A stretch of 64,000 nucleotides of DNA from Mycobacterium genavense ATCC 51234 (GTDB taxonomy: Bacteria > Actinomycetota > Actinomycetes > Mycobacteriales > Mycobacteriaceae): contig NZ_JAGZ01000015.1 in NCBI RefSeq assembly GCF_000526915.1, positions 1-64,000 on the forward strand. Direction: 5' to 3'. A program made the position numbers and the translations under genes. Shown piece by piece: positions 8,988 through 17,589 of the stretch. Position 1 is the stretch's first letter. Every line of letters starts with the position of its first letter. The notes beneath the pieces were generated by a model. That model was given only the letters and a program-made list of their open reading frames with translations. It was not told the origin of the DNA and searched no databases.

Positions 8988-10556
8988 CTAGCGCCAACTG
9001 GGCAGCCAGATCTCCATGTCCCAGGTCTGCTGCGAGATGGGCATGCCGGTGAGCACCGGGAACAGCCAGGCGAAGTTGGTCACCACCAACGCGACGTATG
9101 AACTCACGACGATAAGTCCCAGGGTCCGGCGTTCGGCGGTTTGGCCCGGGCGATAGAGAATGTCGCCGCCGATCAGCGCGATGCCCATCGCCAGGAACGG
9201 CGCCATCGTGGCCGCGTAGAAGAAGTACATCTGCCGGTCGATGTCGGCGAACCACGGCAGCCACCCGGCGCAGTAACCGACCAGGACGACGGCGTAGCGC
9301 CAGTCGTGCCGGACGATCGCTCGCCACAGCGCGTATACCAGCACCGGCACCGCCAGCCACCACATCGCGGGCGTGCCGACCAGCATCTCGGCCTTGACGC
9401 ACGACTGCGCGCCGCAACCTCCGACGTTCTGCTGGTCGATCGCGTACAGCACCGGCCGCAGCGACATCGGCCAGCTCCACGGCTTGGACTCCCACGGGTG
9501 GTGGTTGCCCGCCGAATTGGTCAGCCCCGCATGGAATTCCAGCGCCTTGGCGCTGTAGTGCCACAGCGAACGCAGCGCGTCGGGAAACGGAAAGTTACTG
9601 TGCGGACCGATCGTCTGGCCCACCTCGTGCCGGTCGATCGCGGCCTCGGACGCGAACCACGGCGCGTAGCTGCCCAGGTACACCGCGATCGGGATCAGTC
9701 CCAGCGCGTATCCGGTCGGGACGAGGTCGCGCCGCAGCGTGCCCAGCCACGGTCGGTTCACCTGATACTGCCGCCGGGCGGCCACGTCGAACGCCAGCGA
9801 CATCACGCCGAAGAACACCACGAAGTACAGGCCGGACCACTTTGTCCCGCACGCCAATCCGAGCATGACGCCGGCCAAAAACCGCCACCAGCGCACACCC
9901 AGCCGCGGGCCCCACTCGGGTGCGCCGGTGCGGCCTTCGACCAGCGCGACGTGCATTCGTCGTCGCACTTCGTCGCGGTCGACGATCAGCGCGCCGAACG
10001 TCGCGACCACGAAGAAGGCGAGGATGCCGTCGAGCAGCGCGGTGCGCGAGGCCACGAAGCTGACGCCGTCGCAGATGCACAGCACCCCGGCAATCGCGCC
10101 GACCAGCGTCGAGCGGCTGATCCGCCGCGCGATCCGCATCACCAGCAGCACCATCACGACCCCGAGCAGCGCGCCGGTGAACCGCCAGCCCACCCCGTCG
10201 TAGCCGAAGATGGCCTCGCCGACCGCGATCAGCTGCTTGCCGACCGGCGGGTGGACCACCAGGCCGAACCCGGGGTTGTCCTCCACGCCGTGGTTGTGCA
10301 GCACCTGCCAGGCCTGCGGCGCGTAATGCTTCTCGTCGAAGATCGGGGTGCCGGCGTCGGTCGGCGAGCCCAGGTTGACGAACCGGGTGATGGCCGCCAG
10401 TAGCGTGACGATGCCGGTCACCACCCAGCCGCGGATGTCGTCGGTCGGCCCGAAATCCGCGACCGGAATCAACGGCCCCGGGCTGACGACGGGCACCGCG
10501 CGCTCCTCGACGGCGTCCTGCACCTTCACGGCGGCGTCGCTGGGCGGGGCGGTCAT
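8988..10556 (-). CDS. pmt: Protein O-mannosyltransferase
   Basis: A 522-residue multi-spanning membrane enzyme of the GT39/PMT family. It uses polyprenyl-phosphate-mannose to mannosylate Ser/Thr of secreted proteins during Sec export. The first extracytoplasmic loop carries the acidic catalytic motif IFDEKHYAPQAW, followed by LVVHPPVGKQLI. About ten further hydrophobic helices follow. It matches Rv1002c in place, strand and length, and diverges from rsmI with only 24 bp between the start codons. Confidence 0.92.
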   Translation of the reverse strand: MTAPPSDAAVKVQDAVEERAVPVVSPGPLIPVADFGPTDDIRGWVVTGIVTLLAAITRFVNLGSPTDAGTPIFDEKHYAPQAWQVLHNHGVEDNPGFGLVVHPPVGKQLIAVGEAIFGYDGVGWRFTGALLGVVMVLLVMRIARRISRSTLVGAIAGVLCICDGVSFVASRTALLDGILAFFVVATFGALIVDRDEVRRRMHVALVEGRTGAPEWGPRLGVRWWRFLAGVMLGLACGTKWSGLYFVVFFGVMSLAFDVAARRQYQVNRPWLGTLRRDLVPTGYALGLIPIAVYLGSYAPWFASEAAIDRHEVGQTIGPHSNFPFPDALRSLWHYSAKALEFHAGLTNSAGNHHPWESKPWSWPMSLRPVLYAIDQQNVGGCGAQSCVKAEMLVGTPAMWWLAVPVLVYALWRAIVRHDWRYAVVLVGYCAGWLPWFADIDRQMYFFYAATMAPFLAMGIALIGGDILYRPGQTAERRTLGLIVVSSYVALVVTNFAWLFPVLTGMPISQQTWDMEIWLPSWR

Positions 10557-10567
10557 CAGGTCGATCG

Positions 10568-10573
10568 TAGGCT
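10568..10573 (+). promoter_or_regulatory. Candidate -10 element for rsmI, leaderless
   Basis: TAGGCT followed by 7 nt and the ATG at 10581, with no ribosome-binding site. The promoter must lie inside the 24-bp divergent gap and the start of pmt. Confidence 0.4.
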
Positions 10574-10580
10574 GTCCCTC

Positions 10581-11417
10581 ATGTCCCGTGGTCGACTGTT
10601 GCTCGGTGTGACCCCGTTGGGCCAGCCGTCGGACGCCGCACCGCGGCTGATCAAGGCGCTGGGCGAGGCCGATGTGGTGGCCGCCGAGGACACCCGGCGG
10701 GTGCGTACGCTGGCCAAAGCGCTAGGCGTGGCCATCACCGGACGGGTGGTCAGCATGTTCGACCAGGTGGAGGCCGCGCGGGTGCCGGCGCTGGTCGACG
10801 AGATCAAGGCCGGGGCGACGGTGTTGGTGGTCAGCGACGCTGGCATGCCGCTGATCAGCGATCCCGGCTACCGGATGGTCGCGGCGTGTGTCGACGCCGG
10901 GGTCGACGTGACGTGCCTGCCCGGGCCGTCGGCGGTGACGACCGCGCTGGCCGTGTCGGGTCTGCCGTCGGAGAAGTTCTGCTTCGAGGGTTTCGCGCCG
11001 CGCAAGAGCGGGGCGCGCAAGACCTGGCTGGCCTCGCTGGCCGGCGAGCGGCGCACCTGTGTGTTCTTCGAGTCGCCGCGCCGGCTGGCGGCGTGTCTGC
11101 GCGATGCCGTCGAGCAGCTCGGCGGTGATCGGCAGGCGGCGATCTGCCGGGAGCTGACCAAGGTGCACGAGGAGGTGGTGCGCGGCACGCTGCAGGAGTT
11201 GGCGGCCTGGGCGGCCGACGGCGTGCTCGGCGAAATCACCGTCGTGCTGGCCGGCGCGAGCGCCCCCGCCGACGTGCCGTCCCTGGTGGCCCGGGTGCAC
11301 GAGCTCGTCGCCGACGGGGTCCGGGTCAAGGACGCCTGTACCGAGGTGGCCGCGGCACATCCGGGCGTGCGCTCGCGTCAGCTCTACGACGCGGTGCTCA
11401 AAGCGCGGGGTGACTAA
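10581..11417 (+). CDS. rsmI: 16S rRNA (cytidine-1402-2'-O)-methyltransferase
   Basis: A 278-residue tetrapyrrole-methylase-fold protein. It has the N-terminal GVTPLGQPSD loop, VVAAEDTRR, the SAM-binding VVSDAGMPLISDPG, and LPGPSAVTTAL. RsmI methylates the ribose of C1402 in the decoding centre. Position and orientation match Rv1003. Its TAA overlaps the end of the convergent pabB gene by a few bases. Confidence 0.92.
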   Translation: MSRGRLLLGVTPLGQPSDAAPRLIKALGEADVVAAEDTRRVRTLAKALGVAITGRVVSMFDQVEAARVPALVDEIKAGATVLVVSDAGMPLISDPGYRMVAACVDAGVDVTCLPGPSAVTTALAVSGLPSEKFCFEGFAPRKSGARKTWLASLAGERRTCVFFESPRRLAACLRDAVEQLGGDRQAAICRELTKVHEEVVRGTLQELAAWAADGVLGEITVVLAGASAPADVPSLVARVHELVADGVRVKDACTEVAAAHPGVRSRQLYDAVLKARGD

Positions 11418-12655
11418 CCCGCCGCGGCCGCGGTGCACGGCACACCGACGACGGGCGCGGCCTTGTGCAGGCATTCCGCCCATTCGGCGTCGGGGTTGGA
11501 ATCGGCGGTGATGCCGCCGCCGACGCCCAGCACCGCGGTGCCGGCGGCGTCGAACTCCACGGTCCGGATCGCGACGTTGAGTTCACATCCGGCGATGGGC
11601 GATGCCAAACCGACTGTGCCGCAATATATTCCGCGGCGATGCGATTCCCATTGCGAAATCAGTTGGCGGGCACGGTGTTTGGGGGTGCCGGTGACCGAGG
11701 CGGGCGGGAAGGCGGCGTCCAGCAGTGCCGAGGTGGGCAACTCGACGGGCACCTGCGCCGACACCGTCGACACCAGGTGCCAGACGCCCGGTGCGCGCCG
11801 CACCACCAGCAGCTCGGGCACCGTGACCGTGCCGGTGACCGCCACCCGGCCCAGGTCGTTGCGCACCAGGTCCACGATCATGATGTTCTCGGCCACCTCT
11901 TTGGGTGAGGTGCGCAGCGCCGACGGCCAGGTGTCCAGCGGCAGCGTCCCCTTGATCGGGCTCGACATCACGACCGGGCCGTGGCGGCGCAGGAACAGCT
12001 CGGGCGACAGCGACGCGACCGCACCCCATTCGCCGGCGAGGTAGGCCGCCCGGGCCGGCGACGTGCGGGCGACCCCGTCGACGAAGAAGTCCAGCGAGCA
12101 CCCGGCGACTGTCCCGGTGAACCGGGTGCACACGCACGCCTGGTAGACCTCGCCGGCGCGGATGGCCTCCAGGCAGGCCACCACCGCGTCGCGGTGTGCC
12201 TCCCGGTCGGCCACCTCCCAGTCGATCCGGCACTCGCGCGACGGGCCCGTCGTCGCGGCCAGCGCGGCGGTCAGCCACTGCGGCATCGGCGCCCCGGACA
12301 GGCTCTCGTACCACCACTGCCCGTCCCGGTCGCGGCGCAGCACGCAGTCCGTCCAGCCGCCGGCGGCTTCCGGGATGCGCGGCGCGCCCCCGTCGGCGCC
12401 GGCGTCCGGATAGGACAGATAGCCCACCCAGCCCCCGCCCACCGAGTGCTGGGCCGGCGAGCTTAGCTCGACGGCGAACGCGTCGGCCGGATCGACCGGC
12501 CGCACCGCCAGACTCGGCGCGATGACGGCCAGCGCACCGAACCATTCGCCGGTCAGCGCCGCAGGTGGCGGCAACCCGAGCCGGCGAGCGGCATCACCGA
12601 TCGCGCGCAGCACCCCGGGTGCCTCGCCGAGGTTGCCGAGCCGGTCAAGTCGCAC
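11414..12655 (-). CDS. pabB: Aminodeoxychorismate synthase component I
   Basis: A 413-residue chorismate-binding enzyme that makes 4-amino-4-deoxychorismate for folate synthesis. Catalytic-domain motifs include GEVYQACVCTRF, SSPIKGTLPLDTW, AENIMIVDLVRNDLGRV, PPASVTGTPKHRA and GIYCGTVG. The N-terminal lobe starts at GTG 12655 (VRLDRLGNLGEAP) with AGGG just upstream. The gene is equivalent to Rv1005c and appears complete. It marks the last core gene before the large accessory insert. Confidence 0.9.
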   Translation of the reverse strand: MRLDRLGNLGEAPGVLRAIGDAARRLGLPPPAALTGEWFGALAVIAPSLAVRPVDPADAFAVELSSPAQHSVGGGWVGYLSYPDAGADGGAPRIPEAAGGWTDCVLRRDRDGQWWYESLSGAPMPQWLTAALAATTGPSRECRIDWEVADREAHRDAVVACLEAIRAGEVYQACVCTRFTGTVAGCSLDFFVDGVARTSPARAAYLAGEWGAVASLSPELFLRRHGPVVMSSPIKGTLPLDTWPSALRTSPKEVAENIMIVDLVRNDLGRVAVTGTVTVPELLVVRRAPGVWHLVSTVSAQVPVELPTSALLDAAFPPASVTGTPKHRARQLISQWESHRRGIYCGTVGLASPIAGCELNVAIRTVEFDAAGTAVLGVGGGITADSNPDAEWAECLHKAAPVVGVPCTAAAAG

Positions 12656-12699
12656 TGCCCTAGCTTGACAGAAGGGTGAACATTCGCGCCCTCCGGCGC

Positions 12700-13593
12700 T
12701 CAGCCGCGGCTGATGTCCCGGGCGGTCGCCAGCGCGGTCAGCTTGTCCGGGTTGCGCATCACATAGAAGTTCGTGATCTTGTCGCCGATGATCTCCAGCG
12801 TGATCACGCCCTCCAGCTGATCGCCGAGGTAGAGCAACACCGCCGGGGCGCTGTTGCAGGTCACCATCTCCACCCGCAGCGCCGCCGGGGCCTTGCGCAT
12901 CAGCCCGGCGACGGCCCGGGCCACCCGCTCGGCGCCGACCACCGGCCGCCGGGCCGCCGACACCTTGCCGCCGCTGTCGGCCATCCAGGTGGCGTCCGGC
13001 GCCAGCATCGCCATCAGCCCGTCCAGGTCGCCGCTGGCCGCGGTGGCCAGGAACTGCGCGGTGATCTCGGCGTTGCGCGCCGGGTCGGTGTCGAAGCGCT
13101 TGCGCCGCGCCCGCACGTGTTCGCGGGCTTGGTGGGCTACCTGGCGAACCGTCGCCGACGGTTTGCCCACCGCGTCGGCGATCTCGCCGTAGTCGAAACC
13201 GAACACTTCGCGCAGCACGAACACCGCCCGCTCGTCGGGACTCAGCGTTTCCAACAGCACCAGCATGGCCATCGAAACCGATTCCGCCAGAACGAAATCG
13301 GTCGCCGGGTCCTGGTCGTCGAGCAGCAGCGGCTCGGGCAGCCACGGCCCGACGTACTCCTCGCGGCGACGGGCGCCGGCCCGCAGCGCGTTGAGCGCCT
13401 GACGGGTCACCAGCTGGGCCAGGTAGGACTTGGTGTCGCGCACCGCCGACAGGTCGACGTCCGCCCACCGCAGATAGCTGTCCTGCAGTACGTCGTCGGC
13501 CTCGGTGGCCGAGCCGAGGATCTCGTAGGCGATGGTGAACAGCAACGGGCGCAGCAGCGTGAACCGTTCCGCGTGCTCGCCGGTCGCGATCAT
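12700..13593 (-). CDS. ECF41-type RNA polymerase sigma factor (SigJ-like) with C-terminal NTF2-like domain
   Basis: A 297-residue protein. Region 2 is near residues 10-75 (AYEILGSATEADDVLQDSYL) and region 4 near 110-160 (LSPDERAVFVLREVFGFDY). A SnoaL/NTF2-like extension follows. Three ECF41 hallmarks are present: GPWLPEP in the linker, DSGGK (a DGGGK variant) near residue 205, and RNPDKL at the end. ECF41 factors have no separate anti-sigma factor; the C-terminal domain controls activity. The start overlaps the stop of the upstream oxidoreductase as ATGA, the usual pairing for this group. The sigma gene itself is intact. Confidence 0.88.
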   Translation of the reverse strand: MIATGEHAERFTLLRPLLFTIAYEILGSATEADDVLQDSYLRWADVDLSAVRDTKSYLAQLVTRQALNALRAGARRREEYVGPWLPEPLLLDDQDPATDFVLAESVSMAMLVLLETLSPDERAVFVLREVFGFDYGEIADAVGKPSATVRQVAHQAREHVRARRKRFDTDPARNAEITAQFLATAASGDLDGLMAMLAPDATWMADSGGKVSAARRPVVGAERVARAVAGLMRKAPAALRVEMVTCNSAPAVLLYLGDQLEGVITLEIIGDKITNFYVMRNPDKLTALATARDISRG

Positions 13594-14755
13594 GTGATCG
13601 CGACCTGCGTTTGGGCCGTTCGAGCGGGCCGGTTACCGCCCTTGAGCCAGAAGTACGAGCCCGGCTTGGCGGCCTCGTGCCGAATGGTCCACAGCGTGCC
13701 CCGGCAGATTCTCTCCTTGATCGCGGCGGTGGTGCGACCGCCGAGGGCCAGGTTCACCGGGGTGTCTTCGGTGCGGGCGAACTGCAGCGTGCCGCCGGCG
13801 CGGCCGATGCTGATGCACTGCCCGACGAACGCCTGGTTGAGCGCGGCGGGGTCGTCCCCGGCGATCCGGGCGAGCACGGTTTCGGCGGCCTGGGCGCCCA
13901 GCGGCCCGGCGGCCTGGCAGCTCATCCGCAACGGCTGGCCGGACGGCGCGGCGGCGTCACCCGCGGCGACGATGCGATCGTCGTCGATGCTGGTCAGCGT
14001 CTCGTCGGCGAGCAGCCGGCCCAACTCGTCGGTGCGCAGCCCGCTGCGGGCGGCCAGGTCCGGCACGGTGAACCCGGCGGTCCACACGGTTGCCGCGCTG
14101 GGCAGCACTGCGCCGTCGCTGAGCACCACGCTGTCCCAGCGGACCTCGCCGACGGCCGCGGTTTCGGCGATGGTGACCTCGAGCCGGCGCAGTTGCTTGG
14201 CCACCGAACGGCGGCCCCGGTTGCTCAGCGACGCCCCGAGCGCGCCACCGCACACCAGCGTCACCGGACGACCCTGCGCGGCCAGCTCGGACGCCGTTTC
14301 GATGCCCGTCAACCCGCCACCGACCACGGTAACCGGTGCGGTCAGCGGCAGGTCGGCGAGCGCGTAGCGCAGCCGCTGCGCGCTTTCCAGATCGCAGATC
14401 GAGTGGGCGAATTCGGCGGCACCGGGCACCGCTTCCTGGGCGGGCACCACTTCCGTGCTGCCATCAGGTAGTCGTAGGCCAGCGCGGTGCCGGAGGTCAG
14501 CAGCAGCCGCCGGTCGGCGGTGTCGATCCGCTCGACGGCGTCGACGACGAGCTGGATGCCCTCACCGAGCAGCGTGCCGTAGTCGGCGGTGGCGGCGCCG
14601 GTGTCGGTGACCAGCTGGTGCAGGCGAATTCGTTCGACGAAGACCGGACGGGGATTCACCAGGGTGATCTCGAGGTCCGGCCGCTGTCGCAGGCGATTGG
14701 CCGCCAGGGTGCCGGCGTATCCACCGCCGATGACGACCACACGGGTGTTGCCCAT
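13590..14755 (-). pseudogene. FAD/NAD(P)-dependent oxidoreductase (NDH-2-like), frameshifted
   Basis: Translation starts at ATG 14755 after AAGGAGA with MGNTRVVVIGGGYAGTLAAN (FAD Rossmann motif) and runs to GTALAYDYLM. There the frame breaks near 14460; the homologous sequence resumes in another frame as GSTEVVPAQEAVPG and then VTVVGGGLTGIETASELA (NAD-binding Rossmann motif) to the stop at 13590. A deletion of about 10 nt, removing residues equivalent to I-Y-A-V, explains the break. An intact copy would be about 390 residues. ECF41 sigma genes are typically paired with such oxidoreductases, so this is probably the lost target gene. Confidence 0.82.
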
Positions 14756-14805
14756 TGCTGTCTCCTTGTTCTCGCGGGAGTTCTCTTCGGGACGTGTGCC
14801 CTTGA

Positions 14806-14832
14806 GACACCGTGGCGAGGTCAGGCGTGACA
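14806..14832 (-). promoter_or_regulatory. Candidate ECF41-dependent promoter of the oxidoreductase-sigma operon
   Basis: On the minus strand TGTCACG, a 16-nt spacer and TGTC lie about 50 nt upstream of the oxidoreductase start. ECF41 promoters described elsewhere follow TGTCACA-N16-CGTC, so each box has one mismatch and the spacing is exact. This suggests autoregulation of the operon. Confidence 0.45.
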
Positions 14833-14884
14833 ACTCGATCGACGAGTGTGAGCTGTATCACCGGTGCTCCCGGCTCGGCGGACC

Positions 14885-15754
14885 TTACGAGTCTTCGGGG
14901 AAGAAGGTGAAGTTGTTGACGTAGGTGTCGCGGTCCGTCCAGCCGTTTTCGCGGCTTCCGACGTTTGCCGGGTTCTGATGGCGAGCCGGGTCGAACTCGG
15001 CGATCGGCCGCCGGGCGTCGTCGAGGTCGAAGTAACCGGCGTAGCCGAGCCCGGCCAACAGCCCGGTGATCGCGGCAACGGCGTCGGGGTGATGGCGCTC
15101 CTCGACTTCCACCACCACCGTCGGCCGGTTGCGGGTGAGGGTGTCCGTGGCGCCGCGCAGCACGGGCAGTTCGTGGCCTTCCACGTCGATCTTGATCAGG
15201 CCGACGTCGTCCAGGTGCAGGTCATCGAGCCGTTTGACCGGCACGTCGATGCTCTGGATCTCGCCGCCGGCCACGTCGCCGAGGCTGTTGTCGGTGTCGA
15301 TCGTGCTGCGGCCCGGCTCGGACTCGACCACCCGCATGGTCGTCACGTCGGGTTTGTCCGACAGCGCCACCGCTTTTACCCGGACCTGGGCGCCGACTGC
15401 GTCGAACATCGACGCCAGGGCACGCGCCTGGGCAGGCCGGGGCTCGAAGGCGATCACCGCCCGCGACGCCGCCAACATCGCGACGGTGAACTCGCCGACG
15501 TCGGCCCCGATATCCAGGGAGACCCGGCTGGGATCGCACAACGACGCCGCCAGCTGCACGTCCGGGCGAGATTCGCCCAGCCGCTGCAGGGCGCGATACT
15601 TTCGCCGCCAGAACAGTTGTGGGGCAATGGCCTTCGCCGCCGGCGCGAGCCAACGCTTGGCCGAGCGTGCGACGGGCATTTCGGTGACTCTCCAGTGGCG
15701 GTCGTCCGGCGACCGCAAGCCCGACGGGACCCGGACGCCGCGGGTCGCCGGCAA
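14885..15754 (-). CDS. FkbM-family methyltransferase
   Basis: A 289-residue SAM-dependent methyltransferase. Motif I is DIGADVGEFTVAMLA, followed by AVIAFEPRPAQARAL and the FkbM-characteristic IKIDVEGHELPVLRGA and VVVEVEERHH. FkbM enzymes O-methylate sugars and polyketides, and in mycobacteria they decorate glycolipids. Methylation of a surface glycan is a reasonable inference from the neighbouring polysaccharide genes. An internal ATG at MPVARSAKRW is a plausible shorter start. The gene is intact and divergent from the lipoprotein gene at 15898. Confidence 0.82.
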   Translation of the reverse strand: MPATRGVRVPSGLRSPDDRHWRVTEMPVARSAKRWLAPAAKAIAPQLFWRRKYRALQRLGESRPDVQLAASLCDPSRVSLDIGADVGEFTVAMLAASRAVIAFEPRPAQARALASMFDAVGAQVRVKAVALSDKPDVTTMRVVESEPGRSTIDTDNSLGDVAGGEIQSIDVPVKRLDDLHLDDVGLIKIDVEGHELPVLRGATDTLTRNRPTVVVEVEERHHPDAVAAITGLLAGLGYAGYFDLDDARRPIAEFDPARHQNPANVGSRENGWTDRDTYVNNFTFFPEDS

Positions 15755-15884
15755 TTGGCCAGCCGTCAGCTTAGTCGAAGCGGCGGTGCAGCCCGTGTGT
15801 CAGGCGCCCGGTGATTGTGGTCTGAGTCACTGGCCACGGCCCGGTGGGACGGAGCCGCCACTCACGCCGGGGCGCGGATCCCTC

Positions 15885-15890
15885 TAGCAT
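15885..15890 (+). promoter_or_regulatory. Candidate -10 element for the glycosidase-like lipoprotein, leaderless
   Basis: TAGCAT followed by 7 nt and ATG 15898, without a Shine-Dalgarno sequence; leaderless geometry. Confidence 0.4.
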
Positions 15891-15897
15891 CGCAACG

Positions 15898-17454
15898 ATG
15901 GTCCGGACACTGAGGCGAAGCGCGGCGGCTGTTGGCGCCTGCGCGGCATTGGTGTTGAGCGGCTGCGGTGGTCACGTCACGCCCGGACCGCTGTCGGCCA
16001 TGGTCAGTCCGCCCATTGCGCCCAGCACTGCGGACATCCCCAACCCGCTGCGCGGCCAGTACGAAGACCTGATGAATCCGCTGTTCCCGCAAGGCAATCC
16101 CGCGCAGCGGCGCTACCCCGCGTGGCCGGCGTCGCATGATGCCAGCATGCGCATCTCGTGGCGGCAGCTGCAGCCCACCGATCCGGCCACGCTGCCCCCC
16201 GACGCGCCCGACGACCGCAAGTTCGATTTCAGCGCGATCGACGATGCGCTGAACAAACTGGCCAGCCGCAACATGCGACTGGCCCTGCGCGTCTACTCCT
16301 ACAGCTCCGACCCGAACGGCACCGGCATCGCCGTTCCCGAGTGGGCGCGGCCGCTGACCACCAGCAATGCGCCGCCGCCGAACAGCCCCGGGGTGCCGCA
16401 GGTGGTGCCGAACTGGGACGACCCGCGCTACCTCGACGCGTTCGGCCAGCTGGTCGCGGCGCTGGGCCGTCGCTATGACGGCGACGAGCGGCTCAGCGTT
16501 TTCGAGTTCTCCGGGTACAGCCAGTTCCGCGATCAGAACATCAGCGCCGCGTCGATCCGGCAGCTGGTCGCGGCCCACGTCAACGCCTTTCCGCATACCC
16601 AATTGGTGGTGGCGCCGCAGCACCCGGAGATCGTGCGCGAGTTGTTCTCCGACGACGTCACCAAGAAGCTGTCCGCCCCGGTCGGCATCCGCTCGGATTG
16701 CCTCGGCGTCCAGTCGCCGCTGCCCGGTTGGGCCGAGTCGGGTGACTCCCAGTACGTCCGCAACAACGATGCGCTGGTCAACACGATCAAGCAGCGACTG
16801 CGCGCGGCGCCGGTGATCACCGAATGGTGCTCGTTGCCCGGCGGCGCCGACCCGAAGAGCTACTACGAAAAGGCCGTGCACGACGTCGTCAAGTACCACG
16901 TGTCGATGACGTCGAGCGCGAACTTCCCGGACCGGGACGCGACGTCGGCGATGGACCCCAAGCTGTACGCGCTGTGGGCGCAGGCCAACGCGGCGGCCGG
17001 ATACCGGTATTCGGCCGAGGCAAAGCAGGGATCGCAATCGATTCAAGGCCAGGTCGCGGCCATCTCGGTGGAGTGGACGAACTACGGCGCGGCGGCTACC
17101 ACCGAGCAGTGGGCGCCCGGTTACAAGCTGGTGGACAACACCGGTGCGGTGGTGCGCACGCTGCCGGCCACGGTCAACCTCAAAACCTTGGTCCACGACG
17201 ATTCCAGCCCGTCACGCGAGGAGGCGGTCCCGGCGTCGGCCACCGAGACCGTGCACGTCGACCTGTCGGGGTTGGCGCCGGGGCACTACACGCTGCGCGC
17301 CTCGGTGGACTGGCAACAGCACAAGCCCGGCGCCTCGCACGTGGTGAACTACGCCCCGATGGCACTTGCCCGCGACGGACGGGACGGATCCGGGGCGTAC
17401 CCGATTGCGACGCTTGACATCCCGCGCGACAACACGAACTCGAGCAACGGTTGA
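15898..17454 (+). CDS. Secreted TIM-barrel glycosidase-like lipoprotein (DUF4832-type), copy 1
   Basis: A 518-residue lipoprotein with lipobox L-S-G-C in ALVLSGCGGH. The N-terminal half resembles the glycosidase-like barrels that accompany DUF4832 (RISWRQLQPTD, FDFSAIDDALNKLASRNMRL, DERLSVFEFSGYSQF). The C-terminal half has a beta-sandwich pattern (ISVEWTNYGAAATTEQW, VDLSGLAPGHYTLRASVDW). Compared with copy 2 at 19457 it lacks about 30 residues after the FEFSGY motif, where copy 2 repeats the YSQFRDQ element. It is intact. It may trim or bind an extracellular glycan made by the adjacent operon. The enzyme activity is inferred; catalytic acids were not assigned. Confidence 0.7.
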   Translation: MVRTLRRSAAAVGACAALVLSGCGGHVTPGPLSAMVSPPIAPSTADIPNPLRGQYEDLMNPLFPQGNPAQRRYPAWPASHDASMRISWRQLQPTDPATLPPDAPDDRKFDFSAIDDALNKLASRNMRLALRVYSYSSDPNGTGIAVPEWARPLTTSNAPPPNSPGVPQVVPNWDDPRYLDAFGQLVAALGRRYDGDERLSVFEFSGYSQFRDQNISAASIRQLVAAHVNAFPHTQLVVAPQHPEIVRELFSDDVTKKLSAPVGIRSDCLGVQSPLPGWAESGDSQYVRNNDALVNTIKQRLRAAPVITEWCSLPGGADPKSYYEKAVHDVVKYHVSMTSSANFPDRDATSAMDPKLYALWAQANAAAGYRYSAEAKQGSQSIQGQVAAISVEWTNYGAAATTEQWAPGYKLVDNTGAVVRTLPATVNLKTLVHDDSSPSREEAVPASATETVHVDLSGLAPGHYTLRASVDWQQHKPGASHVVNYAPMALARDGRDGSGAYPIATLDIPRDNTNSSNG

Positions 17455-17589
17455 CACGGTCCGCCGACGCTGGCGGTAAGCCCGGAGGAAACGGCGTCGT
17501 GCATGATACGGTGCTCTCACCAATATGATCTGTGACCTGCTCAAATCTGGCCGCTCGGCCGGCACATTCGCCCCACCTCGGAGGTCTCC

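Noticed and set aside
9141-10403. 420-codon plus-strand ORF opposite pmt
   Set aside because: Composition dominated by Arg, His, Gln and Pro; antisense shadow of the multi-spanning mannosyltransferase.
11414-13468. 684-codon minus-strand ORF joining pabB and sequence over the sigma factor
   Set aside because: Only the pabB part after GTG 12655 is protein-like; the upstream part is an out-of-frame shadow of the ECF41 gene.
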